From NCBI GenBank assembly GCA_000444245.1, contig ATSW01010231.1, forward strand, positions 1-21,396: a stretch of 21,396 nucleotides of DNA, in the 5' to 3' direction. Positions 1 to 11,074 of the stretch are shown here, piece by piece. Under the pieces are notes generated by a model. The model did no database searches and had not been told where the DNA came from. It worked only from the letters and a program-made list of their open reading frames with translations. A program made the position numbers and the translations under genes. The stretch comes from Botryllus schlosseri. Lineage: Eukaryota; Chordata; Ascidiacea; Stolidobranchia; Styelidae. Within the stretch, counting starts at the first letter, position 1. Every line of letters begins with the position of its first letter.

Positions 1-487
1 AATTAGATTAGAATTAGAGCATAGAAACATTTCACAAATTAGATTACTGGCATTTCGCTCTATTTTAGTGAAATTAGACGACGTTGTTCAAGTCTGCTTG
101 CGAGTGCTTTCTTTCGTCGGGTCTTTTTCTTGGCTATTTTGTCGCCGTAAGAACGGAAACGGCGGGGGAAGAGAAGCCCAGATAAGCTTCCGACGGAAAT
201 CGAATCGGGTCCGACAGATTTTTAGGCGCTTATCGTCACCACTACGCTATGTCCCGTATCCATCCGTAGGTTGTTAGTTATCTGTAGTTCAACACAAACC
301 TGCGAGTACTGTCATTTGCTTCTGTTGCCCGACGTCCTCCATCAGACGTCCTCTTTTAGGAGGAATCCCCCTATTTCAGGACGTCTAAATGCCCTTTACA
401 ACTAGGATAATAGACAGATTCGAGTGAAAACAGGCATAAACGACGCTAAACAGCAAAGACGGACGTTCGAGCGGGATATACGGGGTT

Positions 488-543
488 CGATCGAAAATGA
501 TGACCTTTTTTAGTCCGATCGAAAGTGATGACCTTTTTTAGTC
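488..543. repeat. 28-bp tandem duplication
   Basis: Two head-to-tail copies (488-515 and 516-543) beginning CGATCGAAA and ending TTTTTTAGTC, with one mismatch. No coding or structural role is visible. Confidence 0.9.
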
Positions 544-592
544 ATAGTCAACACACCAAATTTTACAGCAAAAATTAGCAAAACCGGCAGTT

Positions 593-644
593 TTCAGTTC
601 TGATCAACCAACTTTTCGTTCAGTTCTGATCAACCAACTTTTCG
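593..644. repeat. 26-bp exact tandem duplication
   Basis: Two identical adjacent copies (593-618 and 619-644) beginning TTCAGTTCTGATC and ending CTTTTCG. Confidence 0.92.
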
Positions 645-1042
645 GACATGGTAAGAGTGTCCTTTTTCAATTCCAAAATATGGCAGCCCTAATATGATTT
701 TCGTGTTTGTACTTTACTAAAAATATGTACTCAAGTCAGTTCCCACTTCAATTTAACACTTCAGGTTTCTAGGCAAATCTAGGTCTAGAACTCTTTACAA
801 ATCACTTCTGCCGTATGCATCACTTTTCTACTATCGTCATGCTGAAGTAGATTTTGCATGCTTGAACTACTTACTCGAGTGATTACAATCCTTTTTCTAC
901 TTCAGCTTTCAGTGTTTTGGGCAAAACAGTATATTGTCTTTTTACTTACTGCTATAGTACCGACGATGACCACTTTGACCGCCTCTGAACATCACACAAT
1001 GGATCACCGGTATCACAACGACACGTGTTTTGCATTTGTTCT

Positions 1043-1108
1043 GCAACTAATTTATTTTTATAGGGCATGAAATGTTCGGCAACTAATTTATTTTTATAGG
1101 GCATGAAA
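1043..1108. repeat. 36-bp tandem duplication
   Basis: The first copy starts at 1043 and the second at 1079, both beginning GCAACTAATTTATTTTTATA. They match over about 30 bp and diverge at the far end of the second copy. Confidence 0.9.
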
Positions 1109-3090
1109 ATTTGCAAGGAAATACAAAGTGAAACAGGGCACGAAACTTAGTACAATACGTGTAAAACGCATTACGCTTGTATTGGACTTGACTTTTAAAA
1201 AGAGCCTGACACAGTAAAAAACCGGGGAATTAAGAAACGAANNGCAGTCCAAAATTATGCCGAAATACAGATGAAATGAATTTAAACAAATGAATTGACA
1301 CAAATGAATTCCTTTCAGTATTTTCAACGCATTCAGAAGTGGTCAAAGTAGTCACAGTCGGTACTATCGCAGCAGTAGCNGTATAACTAGGAATATTTCA
1401 ACTCAAACAGGTAGAAATATAAAATTAAGACCACTTGAGAAGTGGAAGCGGGCGAAAACTACTTGAAGTACTTTCGAAAAGTAACCACAGCTACACGAAA
1501 TTGATGATGGTTAGCAAAGACAATAATTATCAACAACACCTAAAAACAGGAGACAATGAAATGAAAGACCATCAGTTATTATGCAATACACATGTAAAAT
1601 ACAATATTTGAGTATTTTCTACGATAGGTAGATGAAATTGATGGTTTCAAAGTAAAAATTGATTCCTGAACACAAAAAATTGCGAATCACGAAATAAAAA
1701 ACCGTCCGAAAGTATGCACATTACGGGTAGTACCGCATTTTCATCTATTTTCTGAGGCAGCTAGAAGAAAATGATGGTAATGGCGGTGAATAGCAATAAT
1801 GGCTAGCAAAAGCTAAAATGGATTCATGAAAATACAGAAAACACTGTCCGGCATTATGTAAATGATGGGTGAAATGGAAATGATGATAGTCAGTACAGGC
1901 AAAACTATATAATCAGTGGCATCGGGCAAAAAATGTGTCGGGCTGGCAGTGGCTATCCGTCCGGAACTGTGTGCCGTGGAGATGAGAATTGATTTGGAAT
2001 AACGAATTTAATGATTCTTGCCGGAAATAGAGTTAAGATTAATTTGAAGATAGATTTGGTATTGAACATGAAACTTCGAACTTTCGATCTGATATCAGCC
2101 ATTATCAGATTTGGACCTGGGTATGGGGACACAATACTGTACTAAATTGCTAGATTTTGAATCGAATTTGAATCTCGGCACAAAATTTGTTGATGGAATT
2201 GATGATGGTTTCCAAAAGCTAAAATTGATTCTCAAACACAAAAAATTGCGAATCACGAAATGAAAAACCGTCCTACAGTATGCACAATACGGGTAAAATG
2301 CCGTATTTTCATCTATTTTCTGGGGCAGCTAGATGAAAATGATGGTTTGAGGCGATTAGCAATGATGGTTAGCAAAAGCTGAAATTGATTCATCAAAATA
2401 CAAACAACACTGTCTGACACTATGTAAATTACGAGTAAAATGTAATTATGATAGTCAGCACAAGCAAAAACTAAGCGAAAAATACAATCAAAGGCACTGG
2501 CGAATATGGTGTCAGGCTGGCAGGGGCTATTCGTCTGAAATTGTGCCGTGGAGATGAGCATTGATTCTGTCTGAATAACGGATTCAATGATTTTTTCCGG
2601 ATATGGATTTAAGATTAATTTGAAGACAGATTTGTATTGAACATGAAATTTCTCATCCGAAATTTCGATCGAATATCAGTCATTACCAGATTTGGACCTG
2701 GGTATGGACGCATTACCTAATTATTGCTAGCTTTCGATTCAAATTGAATTTCAATTCTGTAACAAAACTTGTTCATGGAATTGATGCCAAAACACAAAAG
2801 GATGCGACTCCCCAAATGAAAATCCCCGATAGCATGCACAATATATGTAAAATACCGTATTTCGATTTTTTTTCTGGGGCAGCTATAGACGAAAATGATG
2901 GTGATGGTGACGTTATCACTGTCACTGTCTGACATTATGTCAATCACGGGTAAAATGGACTTAAATGATAGTCGGTACAGGCAAAAACTAAGCAAAAAAT
3001 AGAAACAGTGGCATTGGGCGAATAATGTGCCAGGCTGACAGTGGCTATTCGTCTGGAACTGTGTTTTGTGGGGATGAGCATTGATTTGGA

Positions 3091-3132
3091 ATACCGTACC
3101 TAATTTAATGGCATACCGTAACTAATTTAATG
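3091..3132. repeat. ~22-bp tandem duplication inside the 0.5-kb array
   Basis: ATACCGTACCTAATTTAATG at 3091 is followed by ATACCGTAACTAATTTAATG at 3113. The other units lack the second copy. Confidence 0.85.
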
Positions 3133-3237
3133 AATTTTGAGTGATATGGAGTTGAGATTAATTTGAAGACAGATTTGGTGTTGAACATGAAATTCCTATC
3201 GAGCCTTTCGATCGAATTTCAGCCATTACCAGATTCA

Positions 3238-3327
3238 GACCAGGGTAGTGGGTATCGACACTATACTAAATTAATGCTAGATGACCTGGGTAGTGTGTAT
3301 CGACACTATACTAAATTAATGCTAGAT
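3238..3327. repeat. 45-bp tandem duplication inside the 0.5-kb array
   Basis: Copies 3238-3282 and 3283-3327 both run from GACC(A/T)GGGTAGTG to AATTAATGCTAGAT with two mismatches. The neighbouring units have a single copy, so the duplication arose within this unit. Confidence 0.9.
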
Positions 3328-4260
3328 TTTGATTTGAATTTGAATCTTAAGTTAGGAACAAAATTTGTTGATGGAATTGACAATGGTTTCCGTACGTCAG
3401 CTATTTTCTGGGGCAGCTAGAGGAAAATGATGATGATGATGGCGGTGAGTAGCAATGATGGTTACCAAAGCGAAAATAGATTCATCAAAATGCAGAATAC
3501 ACTGTCTGACATTATGTAAATTACGGGTAAAATGGAATTGGTATAGTCAGTACAGGCAAAAATTGAGCGAAAAATACAAACAGTGGCATTGAGCGAATAA
3601 TGTGTCAGGCTGACAGTAGCTACTCGTCTTCAACTGTGTGCCATGGAGATGAGCGTTGACTTGGAATAACGGATTTAGGGATTTTTGCCGGATATGGAGT
3701 TGAATTTAATTTCAAGACAGATTTGGTGTTGAACATGAAATTTCTCATCCGACCGAATCGATGAAGTATATTAGCCATTACAAGATTTAGACCTGGGTAT
3801 GGATGCAATACTAAATTAATGCTGGACTTCGATTTGAATTTGAATCTCCAGTCCGAAGATTTATATATCAAATTGATGCTGCACAATACGGGTAAAATAC
3901 CATATTTTCAGCCATTTTCTGGGTCAGCTAGCTGAACATTATGGTGGTGATGGCGGTGAGTAGCAATGACGGTTAGCAAAGCTAAAACATACAAAGAAAC
4001 ACTGTCCGACATTATGGAAATTACGGGTAAATGGATTTGATGATAGTCAGCACAAGCAACAATTGAGCAAATAATATAATCAAAGGCACTGGCGAATAAT
4101 GTCTCAGGCTGGCAGTGGCTTTACGTCTGGAACTGTGTGGCGCGTTGATTTGGAATGACTGATTTATTGAGTTACCAGATTTGAACCTGGGCATGAACAC
4201 TACTAAATTAATGCTGGATTTCGAGTTGAATTCGAATCCCCATCCCAGTGCAAAATTTAG

Positions 4261-4741
4261 ATTTTAAAATAATAAACCCGCTCATCGCTGGTAACTGGAG
4301 AATGGATTCCGATACCTACATTCGCATTGTACAAAAATTGAAATTGCTATGCTCAAATACAAAGAACTTATTACGTCCAGCTGTATGAGGGAGATTTCAG
4401 TAATTTTGATGCAGCAAGAAAACGAGCCTCTCGGCAAAATTTCAGCAACACGCTAAAGTATGGCAAGATAACCTTTGAATGCATTCACGTCGGCTGCCTA
4501 TTTCTGATCGTATCCAGGAGAGAGTGGAGGAGACATCAGATTTAATTTCGTTAGCAAGATCGAGGTGCTTTGGTGATGGAACGATACGATACGATAGAAC
4601 CTCCAGTTGAGGTCATCGAGTCGGCAAGACCAGTTATACTAGTTTCACATTTGTAACCGTGGTCTTATGCTGACGGGGCTTGAGCTCACGGCCTACACAA
4701 TGGGACACTTTACCTTACAGTATCTAGCTTGGGGTTGTCGA
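4261..4741. other. Unassigned spacer
   Basis: There is no open frame with a recognisable domain and no RNA gene. A small GATAC run (about 4582-4597) is the only low-complexity feature seen. Confidence 0.5.
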
Positions 4742-5124
4742 TGGGGCTGGGCAATATCGAGTACGTCGAGTGATTCGAATCAGAAGTACAAAATTTAGGT
4801 ACCGTACCGTTAATGCGATCACTAAGAATATAATCGCATTAAAGGCAATTTGATATTGATTTGACCATACCTATTTCATCGCACTTTGTGCTGTGACTCG
4901 ATCACGAATTCGTAGATATGACATGTCAATAGGACCAATCAAATTCTCAGGATTTCGCGATGGAAAATAGTAAGGAATTATAGTTATCGTTGATTCTACA
5001 AATCTCAGTGGACAAAATTCATATAATTTCTGTAGGAAATAATAGTATCTCACTACTCGACTAAGATCATTAGAATTGGTGCTGGATTCGAAACAGAGTA
5101 CTCGAATCATGGTGCCCAGCCCTA
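4742..5124. mobile_element. Candidate non-autonomous hAT-like MITE (~383 bp)
   Basis: The left end reads TGGGGCTGGGCAAT. The reverse complement of the right end reads TAGGGCTGGGCACC. Just inside, both ends also share CGAGTAC and TTCGAATC in the same order. Ends of the form (C/T)AGGG(G/C)TGGGC are typical of hAT transposons, and the short length with no transposase frame fits a MITE. The 8-bp flanks GTTGTCGA and GTCATAGA agree at only five positions, so a target duplication is not convincing. The family is inferred from the termini only. Confidence 0.5.
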
Positions 5125-5582
5125 GTCATAGACCTGGAACCAATAGTACGTAAACTTGTAAATCTATTACCCTATTGTCAGCCCACTGCTCTTCAACCAG
5201 TTTTGGTCTGGTGAACCTGCAACTTGTTGTGATGAGCTCGTGCAATAGATTAAAGGCATTAAGGCGATATCAAAAACTATTCATATCATCATGTCTGTCA
5301 GAATTTGAATATACATCCCCTATAAAGTATAAAGCGACAGCTGGGTGAATGAAGTAGTGTTTTGGATTGTAGTGGCACGTGTTACATGGCATGAGCTGAC
5401 TGAAGCAGACAAAGTACGATATTTCCCTTCATGGATTAGGGTTTCGACATAAACAGTGAAGATATTTAAAAAACAAACGGGCCAAACTGAGCTTAGAAAT
5501 TGTGTTTGTGAGACACGAGACTTATACAAAGCCTCAAAGTAGAGTAAACTTCAAGCAAGAACTGAAGTATGCACCATAATTG
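5125..5582. other. Unassigned spacer
   Basis: No gene, RNA or known repeat is recognised. Short open frames on the minus strand (for example 5320-5529) lack motifs and are judged to be chance. Confidence 0.45.
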
Positions 5583-5716
5583 CAAGACCTGATGTACGAA
5601 TGATATCACAATCTGAAATTAGCTAAAAATACGACAGATCTCATGTTCTAATCACATCACAGTCCGGCAATAATCCCACATATTGCCAGACCTGATGTAT
5701 CACAGTCCTAAATTAG
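5583..5716. repeat. Small island of the ~50-bp satellite
   Basis: About two and a half monomers are present, with the landmarks AAGACCTGATGTACGAATGA, CACATCACAGTCCGGCAATA and CACATATTGCCAGACCTGAT. It is separated from the rest of the satellite by about 0.8 kb of unrelated sequence. Confidence 0.85.
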
Positions 5717-6540
5717 GCCGATTCCTATATTATTTCCTTCAAAGCTGTGATACCGACTTGATGTTTTTGACCAGCTGATAGTAATATGTCGAGCTCCAGA
5801 TAATACAGTTTCTGAATTTGACTCACTCATTTTTTGTCAGTACCGCTAGATACTCACAATCCAAATGGGCTCGGGAGGAGCGGCAGAATTCAGTTGCCCA
5901 TTAGCATGAATGTGCGGTACGGGTTTATCTATTCGTATGTGTACTTGTGACTTTCACGGATCGTCCCCCTCCCGCTCGAAGTGTATTTAGTTATTGCTAA
6001 AGTTGCAAGGAGCGCATAATTTCAGTACTCGAAAAATCATCTTTACTACTCGACTCGAATCATTAAAGATAATACTCGATTCAGATTCGAGTACTCGAAT
6101 CATTTTGCCGAGCCCTACTGGAAACCGTATGCCGTTGTCCGCTGAAAAGGGTTTCCACTAACTCGGACTGAATTGCATTTGATGTATAGATTTAAGGTAC
6201 TTTGGCACGTCGTATTATTGTAACATTAAAATAGCCATTATTGCAATTTATCATCAATTATATAGTTCCTGCCTTCCACAGCCTGCGGAGGTAGGTGGCA
6301 ACACTGCAACATATTGTATTGGATTGAGGATGTAGCCCAGCAGACTAATCTTTCAAGCAGTTCAAAATGCCCAGGATTGATATCATTGTACATAATGTAA
6401 GAGTCACATGAATTGATTGTTTCATTAGATTAAATTTCAGACATCACAACATCAGTAGGTACAATACATACTATGTACAAGTACAACTTTTGAACAGCCC
6501 TAATGTACATTGTACTGACTCAACCACATGTTAGAAACAC
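5717..6540. other. Non-satellite stretch interrupting the satellite
   Basis: Satellite monomers stop near 5716 and resume near 6541. The stretch between contains the end of a MITE-like element at about 6000-6117 and otherwise nothing I recognise. I could not identify a matching target duplication at its edges, so it may be several events rather than one insertion. Confidence 0.5.
6000..6117. mobile_element. Terminal fragment related to the MITE at 4742-5124
   Basis: The reverse complement of the right end reads TAGGGCTCGGCAAAATGATT and then CGAGTACTC. This is close to the right end of the 4742-5124 element (TAGGGCTGGGCACCATGATT, CGAGTACTC). Further inward there are more CGAGTACT and CTCGAATCATT repeats. 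No convincing left terminal repeat is present; GGGCTCGGGA near 5869 is only a weak candidate. Confidence 0.5.
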
Positions 6541-7105
6541 ATCGCAGTCCGATAATAGCCCAACATATCGGCAAACCAGATGTTTAAATCATATCACAGT
6601 CCTAAATCAGATAGAAATGGGCAACATGTGATGTTCCCATCACATCACCCAACAATAACCCGTACATATCACCACCCAACACATCACCCGACCCAAAGTT
6701 CGATTCCCATCGCAGTCCGACAATAGCTTAAAATATTGCCAGACCAGATGCCTAAATCATATCACAGTTCCCAATTAGATAGAACTACTGATGTGCGTCA
6801 TAATCACATCGCAGTTCAACAATATCCCCACATATTGCCACGAAGTCCTAAATTAGATAGCAATACGCAATATCTATGATGTTCCGCATCACATCATAGT
6901 CCCACATATGACCCCAGGCATGACCAGAACTGACGTTCGAATCACATCACGGTCTGAAAACAGCCCCACATATTCAAATCATATCACACTCCTCAGATAA
7001 AAATACACCCGACCTGATGTTCGAATCACATCACAGCCCGACAATAGCCTCATATAGTGCCGAATCAGGTCGCAGTCAAACAATACCTCACAAATCACCG
7101 ACCTG
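6541..7105. repeat. Satellite block, ~50-bp monomers
   Basis: About eleven monomers by length, with both types visible: ACATCGCAGTCCGATAATAG (type B) and CATATCACAGTCCTAAATCA (type A). The C/A-rich variant segment (ACATCACCCGACCC) also occurs here, at about 6640-6700. The copies are more degenerate than in the main array. Confidence 0.85.
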
Positions 7106-7369
7106 ATGTTGATGCGTCTCCCGATTTGATCTTGGAAAATCTACAAGTTTCGGACTACTATTTGGCTGTTCTGTGTTATTAATGAAAGCTCCTTGGATCT
7201 GCGTGTGTGAACTGTAGCATCGACTCAGGTCGAGCACTAAACCAGCGTGTCTTGCAACAAGTCGTTACATCGACCGCTACAGCCAAAAACTTTACTTGAT
7301 GATGATGAACATTTATGGTGAAACTAGCAACATCAGAGAGAGCTGACTGCCCAGCTGAGGGTGTCAGAG
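7106..7369. other. Non-satellite interruption with a ~30-bp tandem duplication
   Basis: The satellite breaks off within a monomer (CCTGATGTT) near 7109 and resumes with CGCATCACATCGCAG near 7397. The intervening DNA matches no element known to me. Near its right end an imperfect 31-bp duplication (about 7334-7394) repeats CAGAGAG(A/T)GCT(G/A)ACTGCCCAG. This could be a small insertion in the array. Confidence 0.5.
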
Positions 7370-8097
7370 AGTGCTAACTGCCCAGTTGGACAAAGTCGCA
7401 TCACATCGCAGGTCAGACTTTATGGCCCACATATTGCCACACCTGATGTTCAAATCACAGCACATTCCTAAATCGGTCCAAAATAAACCCCAACCTGACG
7501 TTCAAATCACATCACAGTCCAACAATAGCCCACACATTGCCAGACCGGATATTCGAATCACACCACAGTTGGACAATTGCAAAAATTGCCGGATCTGATG
7601 TTCAAATCACATCAATCTTAAATTGGCCGGATATAAACCTCAACCTGTTATTCAGATCACATCAGAGTCCAACAATAGCCCACACATTGCCAGACCCGAT
7701 GTTCAAACTACATCACAGTCTTAAATTGGTCAGAAATAAACCAACCTTATGTTCAGATCATATCACAGTCCAACAATAGCCCACACATTGTCAGAAATGA
7801 TGTTCAAAGCACGTCCCAGTCCTGAATTAGCCAGGAATGATCAAGATCTGACGTTAAAATCACATCGCAGGCCGACCATAGCACATAATATTGCTAAACC
7901 TGATGTTCATAGCACATCAGAGTCTCAAATTGGCCAGAAATGAACCTGACCTGACGTACTAATTACATAATAGTCGAACAAAGCTCACATACTGCCAGAT
8001 AAGATACCTTGAAATCATATCACAGTCCTAAATTAGATAGAAATACACCCGACCTGATGTTCAAATCACATCGCAGGCCGACCATAGCACATGATAT

Positions 8098-8340
8098 TGC
8101 CAGATCAGATGTTCAAAACATATCACCGTCCTACATTAGATTGAAACACACCGGATCTGATGTTCGAATCACATCGCATCGCAGTCTTACAATAACCCAA
8201 TGCATAGCCAGGTCTGACGTTCAAACCAAATCAGCATCCAACAAAAACCCGACATCACACCCACATCACCCGACCAGATGTTCAAATCACACCACGGTTG
8301 GACAATTGCCCATATTATCACCAGACTAGATGTTCAAATC
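8098..8340. repeat. Higher-order satellite segment, copy 1
   Basis: A distinctive run of monomer variants: CAGATCAGATGTTCAAAACA, CCTACATTAGATTGAAACAC, the C/A-rich block CCCGACATCACACCCACATC, GGTTGGACAATTGCCC and AGACTAGATGTTC. The same order recurs at 10248-10490 and 19620-19870, so blocks of many monomers were duplicated together. Confidence 0.85.
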
Positions 8341-10247
8341 ATATAGTCCTGCAGTAGCCACATATCACAACCCCACATCTCCTGACCTGTTGTTCGATTT
8401 ACACCACAGTCCGACAGTAGCCCAATATTGCCAGACCTGATGTTTAAATCACATCACAGTCCTAAATTGGCCAAACATAAATCAGACCTGAAGTTCCAAT
8501 CATATCGCTGTCCGGCAATAGCCCACACACTGCCAGAACAAATCCTCAAATCAAGCCATCGTTTTTAATTAGGCAGAAATACACAAGACTTGACATTCGA
8601 ATCACATCACAGTCCAACAATAGCCTACATATATATTGCCGGACCTGACGTTCAAATTACATCACCTTCAAGAATTGGACAGAAATATACCAGACCTGAA
8701 GCTCTAATGACATCGCAGTCCGACAATAGCCCACATATTGCCAGACCAGATGTTTACATAATATCACAGTCCTAAATTAGCCAGAAAAGTGCAAGACCTG
8801 ATGTTTAAATCACATCACAGTCCTAAATTGGCCAGTAATAAACCAGACCTGAAGTTCCAATCATATCGCTGTCCGACAATAGCCCACATATTGCCAGACC
8901 AGATGTTTACGCAATATCCCAGTCATAAATTAGCCAGTGTGCAAGTGCAAGACCTGATGTACGAAATACGTCACAATCCAACAATAGCCCACATATTGCC
9001 AGATCTGATGTTCAAATCACATCGCAGTCATTAAATTGGCCTGAAATAAACCTGACCTGATGTTCCAATCAAATCGACAATAGCCGACACATTGCCAGAA
9101 GTGGCACCGTTCCAGTCCCAAATTAGCAAGACCTGATGTTCAAATCAGATCACATTCCTGAATTGGTTCGAAATAAACCCCAACCTGATATTCAAATAAC
9201 ATCAGAGTTCGACAATAGCCCACACATCGCCAGACCTGATGTTCAAATCACATTACAGTCAAATCACGTCAGTCTTAAATTGGTCAGAAATAAACCCCAG
9301 CCAGATGTTCAGATCACATCCAGAGTCTAACAATAGCCCACACATTGTCAGAAATGATGTTCAAATCATGTACTTGTCTGAAAATTAGCCCGAAATACGC
9401 AAGATCTGACGTACAAATCACGTAACAGTCCAGCAGTAGCCCACACATTGGAAAAACTAATGTTCAAATCATATCCGAGTCCTAAATTGGCCAGAAATGA
9501 ACCTGACCTGACGTAGGCCTACCAATTACATCCTGGTCTGACAACAGCCCACACAGTTCCAGAAAAGATATTGAAATCATATCACAGTCCTCAATTAGAC
9601 AGAAGCACACCCGACCTGATGTTCGAATCACATCTCAGGCCGACAATGGCCTACATATTGCCGGACCAGACATTCCAAATTATATCACATTCCTGAATTG
9701 GACAGAAATATACCAGACCTGATGTAAGAATTATGTCACAATCCAACAATAGCCCACATATTGCCAGACCTGATGTTCAACTCACATCACAGTCTAAAAT
9801 TTGCCTGAAATAAAATGACCCTGATGTTCCAATCACATCGCTGTCCGACAATAGCCAACACATTGCCAGAACTGATGTTCAAACGCTGTTCCAGTCCTAA
9901 ATCAGTCAGAAATTCACAAGATTGGATGTTCGAATCACACTCCAGTTAGACAATAGCCCAGATATTGCCTGACCTGATGAACGAATTACGTCATAGTCCA
10001 ACAATCGCCCACATATTGTTAGACCCGATGTTCAAATCACATTACATTCCTAAATTGGTCCGAAAGAAACCCCAACCAGATGTTCAAATCACATCACAGT
10101 CCAGCAATAGCCCACATATTGCCAGAGAAGTTGTTCAAATCACATCACAGTGCTCAATTAGATAGAGATACACCCGACCTGATGTTCGAATCACCCGACC
10201 TGATGTTCGAATCACATCGCAAGAAGAAAATAGCACATAATATTGCC

Positions 10248-10490
10248 AGATCAGACATTCAAAACATATCACCATCCTACATCAGATAGAAACAAACGCG
10301 ACCTGATGTTCGAATAAAAGCACATCACAGTCTGACAATAACCCAACACATAGCCGCATAACCAGGTCTGACGTTCAAATCACATCAGCGTCCCACACAA
10401 CCCGACATCATACCCACATCACCTGACCCGAAGTTCGAATCACACTCCAGTTGGACAAGTGCCCAAATTATTGCAAGACTAGATTGTTCA
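10248..10490. repeat. Higher-order satellite segment, copy 2
   Basis: Same variant order as at 8098-8340 and 19620-19870. It is closer to the 19620 copy, with which it shares GATGTTCGAATAAAAGCACA, CATAACCAGG and a common stretch of more than 300 bp continuing to about 10590. Confidence 0.85.
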
Positions 10491-11059
10491 AATCACATCG
10501 CTGTCCGACAATAGACCACACATTGCCAGACATGACATTCACACAAAATCCCAGTCCTGAATTAGCCAGAAAAACACAAGACCTGATGTACGAACTACGT
10601 CACAATCCAACATATAGCCCACATATTGTCGAAATGAATTTCAAATCATGTCCCAGTCCCAAATTAGCCAGAAATAAGCAAGATCTGATGTTCAAATCAT
10701 ATCACAGTCCAGCAATAGCCCACATATTGCCAGACCAGACATATTGCGTCCAACAAGAACCCTACATCACCCCCACATCACACGTTAAGATGTTAGAATC
10801 ACACCACAGTTCGACAATTGCCCAAATATTTGCCAGACGATGATATGTTCAAATCAAATCATAGTCCTACAATATCCACATATCACAACCCGCATCCAGA
10901 CGTGATCTTCAAATCACATCACATTCCTGTATTGGTCAGAAATAAACCGGATCTGATGTTCCAATCACATCGCTGTCTGACAATAGCCCACACATTGCCA
11001 GAACAAATGTTCAAATCAAGCCATAATTTTAAATTAGGCAGGATGACACAAGATTTGAC

Positions 11060-11064
11060 GTTCG
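11060..11064. repeat. 5-bp target site duplication of the Gypsy element, left copy
   Basis: GTTCG immediately precedes the TGTGATATAC start of the LTR and is repeated at 18705-18709 directly after the second LTR. GTTCG is part of the satellite monomer (GATGTTCGAATCAC), so the insertion target is clear. Confidence 0.85.
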
Positions 11065-11074
11065 TGTGATATAC
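11061..11074. repeat. 14-bp target duplication of the Penelope-like fragment, left copy
   Basis: TTCGTGTGATATAC occurs here and again at 11175-11188. It spans the satellite/LTR junction, which shows that the fragment inserted after the Gypsy element was already in place. Confidence 0.88.

Larger units (their letters stand above)
1..1600. other. Unassigned non-coding region with short tandem duplications
   Basis: No protein domain, RNA gene or known element is recognisable here. Short open frames exist (for example 68-277 and 858-1070), but they show no family motif and are bounded by AT-rich, repetitive DNA. The first 400 bp are richer in G+C and contain repeated GACGTCCT motifs (about 330-390); this could be the edge of a gene or an old repeat, but nothing decides it. 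Several direct duplications of 26-36 bp lie inside and are listed separately. From about 1500 the sequence begins to resemble the 0.5-kb repeat that follows. Confidence 0.5.
1610..4260. repeat. Tandem array of about five ~0.5-kb units
   Basis: A landmark reading CTATTTTCTGGGGCAGCTAG, with variants, recurs at about 1752, 2320, 2874, 3408 and 3919, giving spacings near 568, 554, 534 and 511 bp. Between landmarks the same order of blocks repeats: a GATGATGG-rich stretch, CACTGTCTGACATTATGTAA, GGCTGGCAGTGGCTAT, GTGCCGTGGAGATGAGC, TTAAGATTAATTTGAAGACA, and CAGATTTGGACCTGGGTATG. The units differ by many substitutions and small indels, so the array is old. No long open frame is shared by the units, so it reads as a satellite rather than a gene family. 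The edges are approximate; the last unit fades out near 4260. Confidence 0.85.
7370..11064. repeat. Main satellite array, left part (A/B dimers of ~101 bp)
   Basis: About 70 monomers by length. Type A runs GACCTGATGTTCAAATCACA, TCACAGTCCTAAATTAGCCA, GAAATAAACC. Type B runs GACCTGATGTTCGAATCACA, TCGCAGTCCGACAATAGCCC, ACATATTGCCA. The shared first half shows that they come from one ancestral ~50-bp unit; in most of the array they alternate. Copies differ at roughly one base in five to ten. Open frames of 60-130 codons run along the plus strand, but they drift between frames because the dimer length is not a multiple of three, so they are not genes. Confidence 0.93.

Noticed and set aside
68-277. 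Basic open frame of 69 codons near the window start
   Set aside because: It starts at a GTG, has no recognisable domain and lies in DNA with no other gene signal.
4600-4720. Possible tRNA-derived SINE (GGCTTGAGCTCACGGCC)
   Set aside because: No B box that fits the consensus, no A box at the right distance and no 3' tail.
7371-10843. Series of plus-strand open frames of 60-130 codons with recurring peptides such as SPTIAHILPDLMFKSHHS
   Set aside because: They are translations of the ~50-bp satellite. The peptide repeat follows the DNA repeat, the frame drifts with each indel, and no start context or domain is present.
7370-11064. CRISPR-like array
   Set aside because: The ~50-bp units are contiguous and mutually similar throughout, with no unique spacers or cas genes, in a eukaryotic context.
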